A stretch of 64,000 bases of DNA from Streptomyces pristinaespiralis. Its GTDB lineage: Bacteria > Actinomycetota > Actinomycetes > Streptomycetales > Streptomycetaceae. Below are positions 57,852-64,000 of the stretch, piece by piece. The notes beneath the pieces are model-generated. The model worked only from the letters and a program-made list of their open reading frames with translations. It did no database searches and was not told the origin of the DNA. The DNA is taken from the NCBI RefSeq assembly GCF_001278075.1, contig NZ_CP011340.1:248001-312000 (forward strand), written 5' to 3'. Each line of letters opens with the position of its first letter. Within the stretch, counting starts at the first letter, position 1. The position numbers were made by a program, and so were the translations under genes.

Positions 57852-58673
57852 TCAGCGGGCCGTGGCCCGGTCCGCGGCGTGGGCACCGGCGCTCTCCAGG
57901 ATCTGAAGGCTGCTGCGGCGCAGCTGCTCTTCGGCGGTGGCGCGGGCCCGCGCCGGGCCCCCGCCCAGGGCGGCGGCGTCCGGGTCGAGGGCCGCGTCGT
58001 GACGGACGAGGACCCGGCTGCGGGCGCCGTCGTCGGTGACGCTCCAGGTGGCGGTGTGCGCGCGCAGCGGCGCGGGCGCCGCGGGGCCGCTGAGGACCAG
58101 GCGCCGCCCGGGCAGGCGAACACGGGGGCCCGCGCCGCGGCACAGCAGGTCGTGGACGGTGTCGGCGGGCAGGTCGAGGAGGATCTCCTGGGTCAGGGAG
58201 AACATCAGGTCGTCGAGGTCCTCGGGGCGCTCTGCCCAGTAGCGCACGGCGGCGACCTCGTCCGCGTTGTGGCGCTCGAGCGCGCCGGCGAGGAACGTCG
58301 CGGTCGCCTCGTCGGCGGTGGTGAGGGTGTAGGCGTTGGTGAGCGTGATGCGGGTGCCGGCGGTGTCCGGTTCGAAGCGCCAGGTGCCTTCGGCGGCGGA
58401 CAGCGGGGCGCTCGGCCGCTCCTGACGGAAGGTCACCCGCAGTGCCTGCTCGTCGGCGTGACGCGTAGAGGTCCAGGCGCGCACGTCGTCGCCGGAGGCC
58501 ACCCACATCCGGAAGCGGTCGCCGCCGTCGGGGCCTGGGCCCAGCTGTTCGACGTGCAGGCAGGGCGCGAACAGCAGGGGCCAGCGGTCGATGCCGGCGA
58601 TCAGCCGGTAGGCCCGCCGTGCGGGGGCCGGGGTCGTGGCGACGTACTCGGCCGAGCGGCCGGCGGCTGTCAT
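57852..58673 (-). CDS. Second aromatase/cyclase (SRPBCC), reduced C-terminal half
   Basis: 273 residues. N-terminal SRPBCC domain (ATTPAPARRAYRLIAGIDRWPLL, FRMWVASGDDVRAWTS, VTFRQERPSAPLSAAEGTW) is clear and resembles the didomain protein at 5152; the second half (DLMFSLTQEILLDLPADTVHDL) is shorter and diverged. Likely helps close a later ring. GGAG lies 6 nt before ATG 58673, so that ATG is preferred to 58679. Confidence 0.85.
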   Translation of the reverse strand: MTAAGRSAEYVATTPAPARRAYRLIAGIDRWPLLFAPCLHVEQLGPGPDGGDRFRMWVASGDDVRAWTSTRHADEQALRVTFRQERPSAPLSAAEGTWRFEPDTAGTRITLTNAYTLTTADEATATFLAGALERHNADEVAAVRYWAERPEDLDDLMFSLTQEILLDLPADTVHDLLCRGAGPRVRLPGRRLVLSGPAAPAPLRAHTATWSVTDDGARSRVLVRHDAALDPDAAALGGGPARARATAEEQLRRSSLQILESAGAHAADRATAR

Positions 58674-58729
58674 CCGCATCTCCAGACGGTGGGCGGGCTC
58701 GTGTCACCCGGCAATCTCGCCCAGCCGTC

Positions 58730-58758
58730 TCGATCCCTCCTCGACCCGGGATCGAGCC
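58730..58758. promoter_or_regulatory. SARP-type box J: three TCGA heptamers, 11-bp period
   Basis: TCGATCC, TCGACCC and TCGAGCC start at 58730, 58741 and 58752. Lies between the divergent aromatase/cyclase (start 58673) and glycosyltransferase (start 58805) genes. Confidence 0.75.
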
Positions 58759-58804
58759 GCCGCACGGAGTGTGAACCTCCCATAGGACGACTGGAGTCGC
58801 TGTC

Positions 58805-60043
58805 ATGCGTGTTCTGTTCACCGTGTTCCCGGCCACGGCCCATGTGCATCCGATCGTTCCGCTCGCCTGGGCGCTGCAGAACGCGGGCCACGAGGTGCGG
58901 GTGGCCATCCACCCGGACACCGTGCGTCTGGTCACCGAGGCCGGACTGCCCGCGGTGCCGCTGGGCTCGCGGGAGGTGCTCGCCGACGCGGTGAAGTGGA
59001 ACGACAACTTCGAGATGCTCGACAGCCTCAGCGACGCGCTGTCCCTGGACACGGGTGACGCCCCGCAGTGGGAGCGCCAGTGGCAGGGGCTGACCGGCAT
59101 GCTGCGGATGTTCACGCCGATGGTGGACGACCTGGTGGCCTTCTGCCGCGGCTGGCGGCCCGACCTGGTGGTGTGGGACCCGTTCTGTGTGGCGGCGGGT
59201 GTCGCGGCGAGGGTGACGGGCGCGGCGCACGCGCGTTTCCTGTGGGGTCAGGACAACATCGGCTGGCTGCGCGGCAAGTCCCTCGAGCGGCGGGACGACC
59301 GGTCCGGCGACCCGGTGGACGCGCTGATGGCGCCGATGCTCGAACGCTACGGGCTGGAGTACTCGGAGGACCTGCTGCTCGGCCAGTGGACCATCGACCC
59401 GATGCCCAAGGCGCTGCGCCTGCCGCTCCCCCACCGCTACGAGCCGATCCGGCGGGTCCCCTACAACGGCAGCGCGGTGGCCCCGGCCTGGGTGCACGAG
59501 CGGCCTGAGCGGCCGCGGGTGCTGCTGACGCTGGGCATCGGCGGCCGCGGCCGTCAGCTGTTCAAGGCGGCCGGTGTCTCCTTCCCCGAGGTGGTCGACG
59601 CGCTGGCCGGCCTCGACGTCGAGGTGGTCGCCACGCTGCACCGAGCGATGCTGGAGACGGTGACCCGGGTGCCGGACAACGTCCGGCTGACGGAGTACGT
59701 GCCGCTGGCGCAGATCCTGCCGAGCTGCTCGGCGATCATCCACCACGGTGGCGGGGGGACGTTCGCGGCGGCCACGGCGGCCGCCGTGCCGCAGCTGATC
59801 GTGCCGATGCCGTGCTGGAGCGAGGCGACCACGGCCCGCTTCATGGCCGGCCGGGGCGCCGGACTGGTCGTCACCACCGAGGAGTTCGACACGGAGCTGC
59901 TGCGCAAGCAGATCACGCGGCTGCTGGAGGAGCCGGCGTTCGGCGAGGGCGCGCAGGCGCTGCGCGCGGAGATCAACCAGGCGCCCGGCCCGGCCGAGTT
60001 CGTGTCCGTGCTGGAGGAACTGACCGCGGAGCACCGCCGGTGA
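58805..60043 (+). CDS. Glycosyltransferase (GT1, antibiotic type)
   Basis: 412 residues. GT-B fold: VLFTVFPATAHVHPIVPLAWAL at the start and the nucleotide-sugar site VRLTEYVPLAQILPSCSAIIHHGGGGTF, as in DesVII/AknS-like enzymes. Many of these need a P450-like helper; none is in view. Transfers a TDP-deoxysugar to the aglycone. GTGA overlap with the next gene. Confidence 0.94.
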   Translation: MRVLFTVFPATAHVHPIVPLAWALQNAGHEVRVAIHPDTVRLVTEAGLPAVPLGSREVLADAVKWNDNFEMLDSLSDALSLDTGDAPQWERQWQGLTGMLRMFTPMVDDLVAFCRGWRPDLVVWDPFCVAAGVAARVTGAAHARFLWGQDNIGWLRGKSLERRDDRSGDPVDALMAPMLERYGLEYSEDLLLGQWTIDPMPKALRLPLPHRYEPIRRVPYNGSAVAPAWVHERPERPRVLLTLGIGGRGRQLFKAAGVSFPEVVDALAGLDVEVVATLHRAMLETVTRVPDNVRLTEYVPLAQILPSCSAIIHHGGGGTFAAATAAAVPQLIVPMPCWSEATTARFMAGRGAGLVVTTEEFDTELLRKQITRLLEEPAFGEGAQALRAEINQAPGPAEFVSVLEELTAEHRR

Positions 60044-61029
60044 CGGCGCCTGCGGCGGGGGTGCTGCGGTTCGGGGTCCTCGGGTGCGCGGACATCGCGC
60101 GCCGCCGGGTGCTGCCCGCGATGGCGGCCGCGCCGGACATCGAACTCGCCGCGGTCGCCAGCCGTTCGCCCGCCCGGGCCGCCGAGACGGCCCGCGCCCA
60201 CGGCGCCCGTCCGGTGAGCGGGTACGAGCGGCTGCTCGCCGACCCGGACGTGGACGCCCTCTACATCCCGCTGCCGGCGGCGCTGCACGCCGTCTGGGTG
60301 GAGGCGGCGCTCGAGGCGGGCAAGCACGTCCTGGCCGAGAAGCCGCTGACGACGGACCCGGCCCGCACCCGCGCGCTGCTGGAGCGGGCACGGCGGCGGA
60401 AGCTGGTGCTGCGGGAGAACGTGATGTTCGTGCACCACGGTCAGCACCGGGCGGTCGGCGCGATGGTCGGTGACGGTGTGATCGGCGAACTGCGGTCGTT
60501 GCACGCGGCGTTCACGATCCCCTCCCCCGCCGACGGGGACATCCGCTTCGACGCGGACCTGGGCGGCGGCGCGCTGTCGGACGTGGGCCTGTACCCGGTG
60601 CGGGCCGCGGTGCACCTGCTCGGCCCCGGCCTGCGGGTAGCGGGCGCGGTGCTGCGGGACGCAGCGGGCCGCGGTGTGGAGACCTCGGGCGCCGCGCTGC
60701 TGCGCCGCGCCGACGGGGTGAGCGCGCAGCTGACGTTCGGGATGGACGACGCGTACCGCTCGCGCTACGAACTGTGGGGCAGCGAGGGCCGCATCACGGT
60801 GGACCGCGCGTTCACCCCGCCGGCCGGTCACCGGCCCCGGATCGTGGTGGAGGACGCAGCCGGTGCCCGCACGGTCGAGCTTGCGGCCGAGGACCAGGTG
60901 GCGGCCACGCTCGCCGCGTTCACGGCGGCGGTCCGGGGCGGGGACACCGTGCCCGCCGGCGGGGAGCTGCGCGACCTGCTGGCGCAGGCCGACCTGCTGG
61001 CCGCGATCCGCCGCGCGGCGGCGACCTGA
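60040..61029 (+). CDS. NDP-hexose 3-ketoreductase (Gfo/Idh/MocA)
   Basis: 329 residues. FGVLGCADIARRRVLPAM cofactor site, YIPLPAALHAVWVEAALEAGKHVLAEKPLT with the catalytic EKP Lys, and LGGGALSDVGLYPV. Reduces the C-3 ketone formed by the 2,3-dehydratase. Translationally coupled to the glycosyltransferase. Confidence 0.94.
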   Translation: MTAPAAGVLRFGVLGCADIARRRVLPAMAAAPDIELAAVASRSPARAAETARAHGARPVSGYERLLADPDVDALYIPLPAALHAVWVEAALEAGKHVLAEKPLTTDPARTRALLERARRRKLVLRENVMFVHHGQHRAVGAMVGDGVIGELRSLHAAFTIPSPADGDIRFDADLGGGALSDVGLYPVRAAVHLLGPGLRVAGAVLRDAAGRGVETSGAALLRRADGVSAQLTFGMDDAYRSRYELWGSEGRITVDRAFTPPAGHRPRIVVEDAAGARTVELAAEDQVAATLAAFTAAVRGGDTVPAGGELRDLLAQADLLAAIRRAAAT

Positions 61030-61999
61030 CACCTGCGGCGCCCGCGACCCCGGGGGGGCCCGGGGGCCGGTGGGCCCGGGGGGCCCGGGGGCCGGTGGGC
61101 CCGGGGGGCCCGGGGGCCGGTGGGCCCGGGGGGCCCGGGGGCCGGTGGGCCCGGGGGCCGGTGGGGCCCGGGGGCCGGTGGGGCCCGGGGGCCGGTGGGG
61201 CGGCGCGTCGCGGGTGGTCACGGCGTGCGATGAAGCCCGCAGGCCAAGTCCGGTGGGGCGGTCCGGCAGAGGCCACGTCCTGCCGGGCCACGTCACGTCC
61301 GGGCCGGGTCAGGTCCGATCAGGTCGGTTCAGATCCGAGGCTCGCTCATGTGCAGCGGCGCGGTGCGCGTACCCGGGTCGGCCGGGCGCGCCCGCCTGCC
61401 CGCGCTGCCCGACGGCTCCGGGCACCGGCGTACCCGGGGGCCCCGGGGAGTCCTTTCGGGGGTCGTGAACTGCTGCTGTTTGACTTCGTATGAGTGAGTT
61501 CTGCCGTGTGCGGGTGAGTTGGTGTGGGCTGTGGTGTGTGAGGGCTCGCGGGGTGGACGGGGGTTCGTCTGTCGAATGGGTGACCTTTGCGGGTGGTGGT
61601 CGTTGGGGGTGGTGGCGGGTGTGTGTGGTCCAGGACAGGAGGGGTGGTGATCACCGTGGGCGGTCTGCGGGAGGTGGCGGCGCCGTTCGTGGTCACCGGA
61701 CCTTCGGTCGCGATCGGCAGACGCGCCCAAGGGCACCCGATCCGGCGACGGACGACACCGCCCCCGCACGACCAGAGCGATCGTGCGGGGCATCGGACCG
61801 TCCAGGCCGACCGGCGTGCCCCTGGGCGTGAGGAAACCCGCCCCCGCATCCCCGGACCACGCACACGATGCGTGCCCCCGGACGCGGAACGAACGCGGGC
61901 AACCAGGGCACCCAACACCGTTCGGGGTGCCCGCAGCGACCAGGAATGGGTCCAAGACTCACTCCTGCTCACTGACTAGGAACGGTCGCGGAGGTGCGG
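61030..61999. other. 970-bp gene-free stretch
   Basis: No recognisable gene. It holds the G/C-only tandem repeat (61052-61200), a strand-skewed G+T-rich patch (about 61490-61660) and a remaining 300 bp without similarity I can name. Open frames here are Pro/Arg/Gly-rich and look non-coding. A degenerate mobile element cannot be excluded. Confidence 0.65.
61052..61200. repeat. G/C-only tandem repeat, 26-bp then 18-bp periods
   Basis: Unit GGGCCCGGGGGCCGGTGGGC recurs with a 26-bp period (about three to four copies), then a shortened unit with an 18-bp period repeats about three times to 61200. Located just after the 3-ketoreductase stop. Confidence 0.8.
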
Positions 62000-63133
62000 T
62001 CAGGTGCGGGTCAGGGCCTGAACCGCGGTGAGGGTCTCTGCCGGGCCCGGCAGGGCGGCCAGTTCGGCGGCGAGGGTTCCGGCGCGCCGGGCGTAGGAGG
62101 GGGTGGCCAGCATGTCGCGGCAGGCGGCGGCGACGGTCTCGGGGCCGTCCTCGCCCGGTGGCAGGACGCGGGCCGCGCCGTAGGCGGCCAGGCGCTGGTT
62201 GGGGGCGAGGACCTTCGGCATGGTGGGGACGACGAGCTGCGGCACACCCGCGTGCACGGCCGTCAGCGCGCTCTGGCCGCCGCCGGAGTGCACGAGCAGG
62301 TCGCAGGTGTGCAGGACCGTGTCCAGCGGCAGCCAGCCGGCGCGCAGGCCGGGGTGCCGTTCGCGCAGGGCCGCCGCGACGTCCTCGGGGGCGGCGGCGA
62401 CGACTTCCACGTCCGGACCGGCGACGTGGGAGACGAGGGCGTCGAGGTGGTCGAACTCGTAGTCCTTGCTGACCCGGCTGCCCGCCGTCACGCAGACCCG
62501 GCGCCGCTGGGAGGGGGTGTACATCCAGCGTTCCAGCGGCTGCTGGCGGCCGCAGGGCACGAACCGCATGGTCCGGCCGGCGGGTGCGCCGGGGTCCGCG
62601 ACGCTGGGCGGGCAGATGTCGATCCACAGGTCAGGCGCGGGCAGGGACGTCAGGCCCAGGGCCCTGAGTTCGGGGGCCAGTTCGTCCTCGGCGCCCCGGT
62701 CCATCTCGGCGGGCTCGCCCATGTCCCAGGCGTGCCGCACGTACGGGATCTTCAGCTCGGCGGCCAGCAGCGCGGCGCCGAAGGCGAGGGTGCCGCCGAC
62801 GACGGCGTCCGGGCGCCAGTCGCGGCCCGCCTCCCGCAGCGCGGGCAGGCTGCCGGCGGCCAGCCGGCCGAAGCCGCGGCCGCCGAAGTGCATCCTCTCC
62901 CCCGCGTCCGCCGGCAGCGTCAGCGCGGTGCCGTCGCGGTCGGCCAGCATGAAGTCGCGCATCGTCCGCTCGGTGACGGGCGCGGCGGGCAGTCCGGCGG
63001 AGGTGATGACGCCGCTCATGTCGGCGGTGGCCGCCATGAGCACCTGGTGGCCGGCGTTGCGGGCGGCGGTGGCCAGCGGCACGAGGGCGAACACGGTGGC
63101 CGGACTGCCGCCGGCGAGGAAGAGGATCCGCAT
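62000..63133 (-). CDS. Glycosyltransferase (GT1, antibiotic type)
   Basis: 377 residues. MRILFLAGGSPATVFALVPLATAARNAGHQ at the start and the sugar-nucleotide segment AGWLPLDTVLHTCDLLVHSGGGQSALTAVHAGVPQLVVP. Second glycosyltransferase, so the product may carry two sugars or a disaccharide. Follows the nitroreductase-hemerythrin gene by 3 bp in the same direction. Confidence 0.93.
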   Translation of the reverse strand: MRILFLAGGSPATVFALVPLATAARNAGHQVLMAATADMSGVITSAGLPAAPVTERTMRDFMLADRDGTALTLPADAGERMHFGGRGFGRLAAGSLPALREAGRDWRPDAVVGGTLAFGAALLAAELKIPYVRHAWDMGEPAEMDRGAEDELAPELRALGLTSLPAPDLWIDICPPSVADPGAPAGRTMRFVPCGRQQPLERWMYTPSQRRRVCVTAGSRVSKDYEFDHLDALVSHVAGPDVEVVAAAPEDVAAALRERHPGLRAGWLPLDTVLHTCDLLVHSGGGQSALTAVHAGVPQLVVPTMPKVLAPNQRLAAYGAARVLPPGEDGPETVAAACRDMLATPSYARRAGTLAAELAALPGPAETLTAVQALTRT

Positions 63134-63136
63134 GGT

Positions 63137-64000
63137 TCAGGCCGGGGGCGCGCCGCGGTGGGCGGGGGCGAAGGCCAGTGCGTCGAGCGCGGCGACGACC
63201 GCGGCCTCCTCGTGGTCGAAGTGGCGCTCCAGTTCGCCGGTCAGGCGCTCCAGCTCGTGTTGCAGGCCCTGCGGGTCGCCCGGCTCCAGGCGGGTGACGA
63301 GGTCGGCGATGTCGCCGCGCAGCTGTGAGACGACCTTGTGCTCCTCGCGGAGCTTGGCCAGGGTCGGCGCGAGGCCGGGGAACTTCGACTCCAGGACGGG
63401 GAAGGCGCCCTGGTCCTCGCCGCCGTGGTGGACCTCCAGCGCCTTGCAGAAGCTGAGGCAGTTGTCGCGCAGCTGCTGCAGCAGGGTGCTGTCGCCGATG
63501 TCGACGGTGTCGGCGCGTCCGGCGGCGAAGTCGGCGACCTGGCGGCGCAGTTCGGCGATCTCGCCGCGCAGCCAGCCGTGGATCTCGGTCAGTTCCTGGC
63601 CCAGGCCGCGGGCGCGGCGCCCGTCGTCGTAGGTCTCGGTCTCGAGGACGACGACGGGGATGATCCGCTCGGTGTTCTTCTGGTAGTCGGCGTAGCCGGG
63701 GGCGATCCCGCAGGCCTTCGCGAAGACCCGTTCCCGCTCCTCGCCCTCCAGGACGGTGGCCCTGGCCTGGTACTTCTCGGTGCCGACCTCGACGGTCAGG
63801 AGGGGGTTGGCGCGCAGGTTGTGGTACCAGGCGGGGTTCTTGGGGCCGCCGCCCGCCGAGGCGATGACGACGCCCTTGCCGTCGATCTCCATGTAGCCGA
63901 CGGGGCTGGTGGTCGCGCGGCCGCTCCTGGCGCCGGCGGTGGTCAGCAGCGCCAGGGTGCCGCCCGCGAACGGTCCGCCGACCTTGCCGCCGTTGGCCCG
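63137..64000 (-). CDS. Deazaflavin-type nitroreductase fused to a hemerythrin domain, 5' end cut
   Basis: The frame is open to the window end. N-terminal part: DDN/DUF385 F420-dependent reductase-like domain (LALLTTAGARSGRATTSPVGY, GGGPKNPAWYHNLRANPLLTVEVG). C-terminal part: HHE domain (LSFCKALEVHHGGEDQGAFPVL, LREEHKVVSQL, HFDHEEAAV). The fusion occurs in actinomycetes; it may use F420H2 or haem-independent redox chemistry. Its HHE part is related to the separate protein at 1825. Confidence 0.85.
   Translation of the reverse strand, partial: RANGGKVGGPFAGGTLALLTTAGARSGRATTSPVGYMEIDGKGVVIASAGGGPKNPAWYHNLRANPLLTVEVGTEKYQARATVLEGEERERVFAKACGIAPGYADYQKNTERIIPVVVLETETYDDGRRARGLGQELTEIHGWLRGEIAELRRQVADFAAGRADTVDIGDSTLLQQLRDNCLSFCKALEVHHGGEDQGAFPVLESKFPGLAPTLAKLREEHKVVSQLRGDIADLVTRLEPGDPQGLQHELERLTGELERHFDHEEAAVVAALDALAFAPAHRGAPPA

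Noticed and set aside
61329..61979. Overlapping 130-208-codon open frames in the gene-free stretch
   Set aside because: Arg/Pro/Gly-rich without domain patterns, no ribosome sites, and several frames open at once.

Overview
The window is very GC-rich, with dense, mostly overlapping genes, GTG/TTG starts and long GC-rich hairpin terminators. This points to a Streptomyces-like actinomycete. I found no tRNA, rRNA, CRISPR array, insertion sequence or phage attachment site. Most of the window is one large biosynthetic gene cluster for a glycosylated aromatic (type II) polyketide joined to an unusual nitrogen heterocycle. The minimal type II PKS (KS-alpha, KS-beta, ACP), NDP-sugar synthase/4,6-dehydratase and the SARP activator implied by the promoters are not here and probably lie outside. 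Both ends of the window cut a gene.

Layout. (1) 1-16.3 kb: a truncated condensation-domain gene, a LuxR-family regulator, a hemerythrin-like protein, then a leftward operon (10.65 to 2.48 kb) with acyl-AMP ligase, small monooxygenase, FAD hydroxylase, C9-type ketoreductase, didomain aromatase/cyclase, large acyl-CoA dehydrogenase-like enzyme and PPTase. A rightward set follows: a beta-lactamase-fold protein with Cys in place of the nucleophilic Ser, an SDR, a SnoaL-like cyclase and two NmrA-like oxidoreductases, plus a leftward methyltransferase. (2) 16.3-24.9 kb: an island that does not look biosynthetic (two universal stress proteins, glucose-6-phosphate dehydrogenase, lactonase, gluconate kinase, Zn-alcohol dehydrogenase, Vms1/Rv2629-like protein, HAD phosphatase and the stump of a GH15 gene), bounded by two nearly identical 30-bp hairpins. 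(3) 24.9-28.3 kb: cyclase, quinone oxidoreductase, NmrA-like protein, membrane protein. (4) 28.3-35.1 kb: one leftward eight-gene operon with a discrete adenylation enzyme, carrier protein, and paralogues of TrpD, TrpA and TrpF, an ectoine-synthase-like cupin, an acyl-CoA dehydrogenase and a transglutaminase-like protein. (5) 35.3-40.8 kb: hydrolase, a small gene with an in-frame stop, and a SWIM/SNF2 helicase pair that looks like another non-biosynthetic insert. (6) 41-48.9 kb: DrrAB-type exporter, ABM monooxygenase, deoxysugar C-methyltransferase/epimerase/ketoreductase, a 13-copy intergenic repeat array and a MycE/TylE-type O-methyltransferase. (7) 49-54.9 kb: a leftward seven-gene beta-branching module (KS, two enoyl-CoA hydratase-like proteins, HMG-CoA-synthase-like enzyme, two ACPs, LnmK-like acyltransferase/decarboxylase). 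(8) 55-64 kb: 2,3-dehydratase, EstB-like esterase, second aromatase/cyclase, glycosyltransferase, 3-ketoreductase, a repetitive gene-free stretch, second glycosyltransferase and a nitroreductase-hemerythrin fusion.

How the parts work together. The trp-paralogue operon with a discrete adenylation enzyme and carrier matches the logic reported, as I recall it, for the pyrrolopyrrole of kosinostatin/quinocycline (nicotinate plus ribose, built by a tryptophan-like route). The ectoine-synthase homologue offers a plausible way to close a cyclic amidine. The beta-branching module would make a branched unsaturated acyl-ACP for the aromatic core, the sugar or a starter unit; this pairing with a type II PKS is the most unusual feature. 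At least ten intergenic or gene-end sites carry TCGAG-type heptamers repeated every 11 or 22 bp, the signature of SARP activators. They sit at nearly every cluster promoter and I saw none controlling the stress island or the helicase pair, so they show which genes belong to the pathway.
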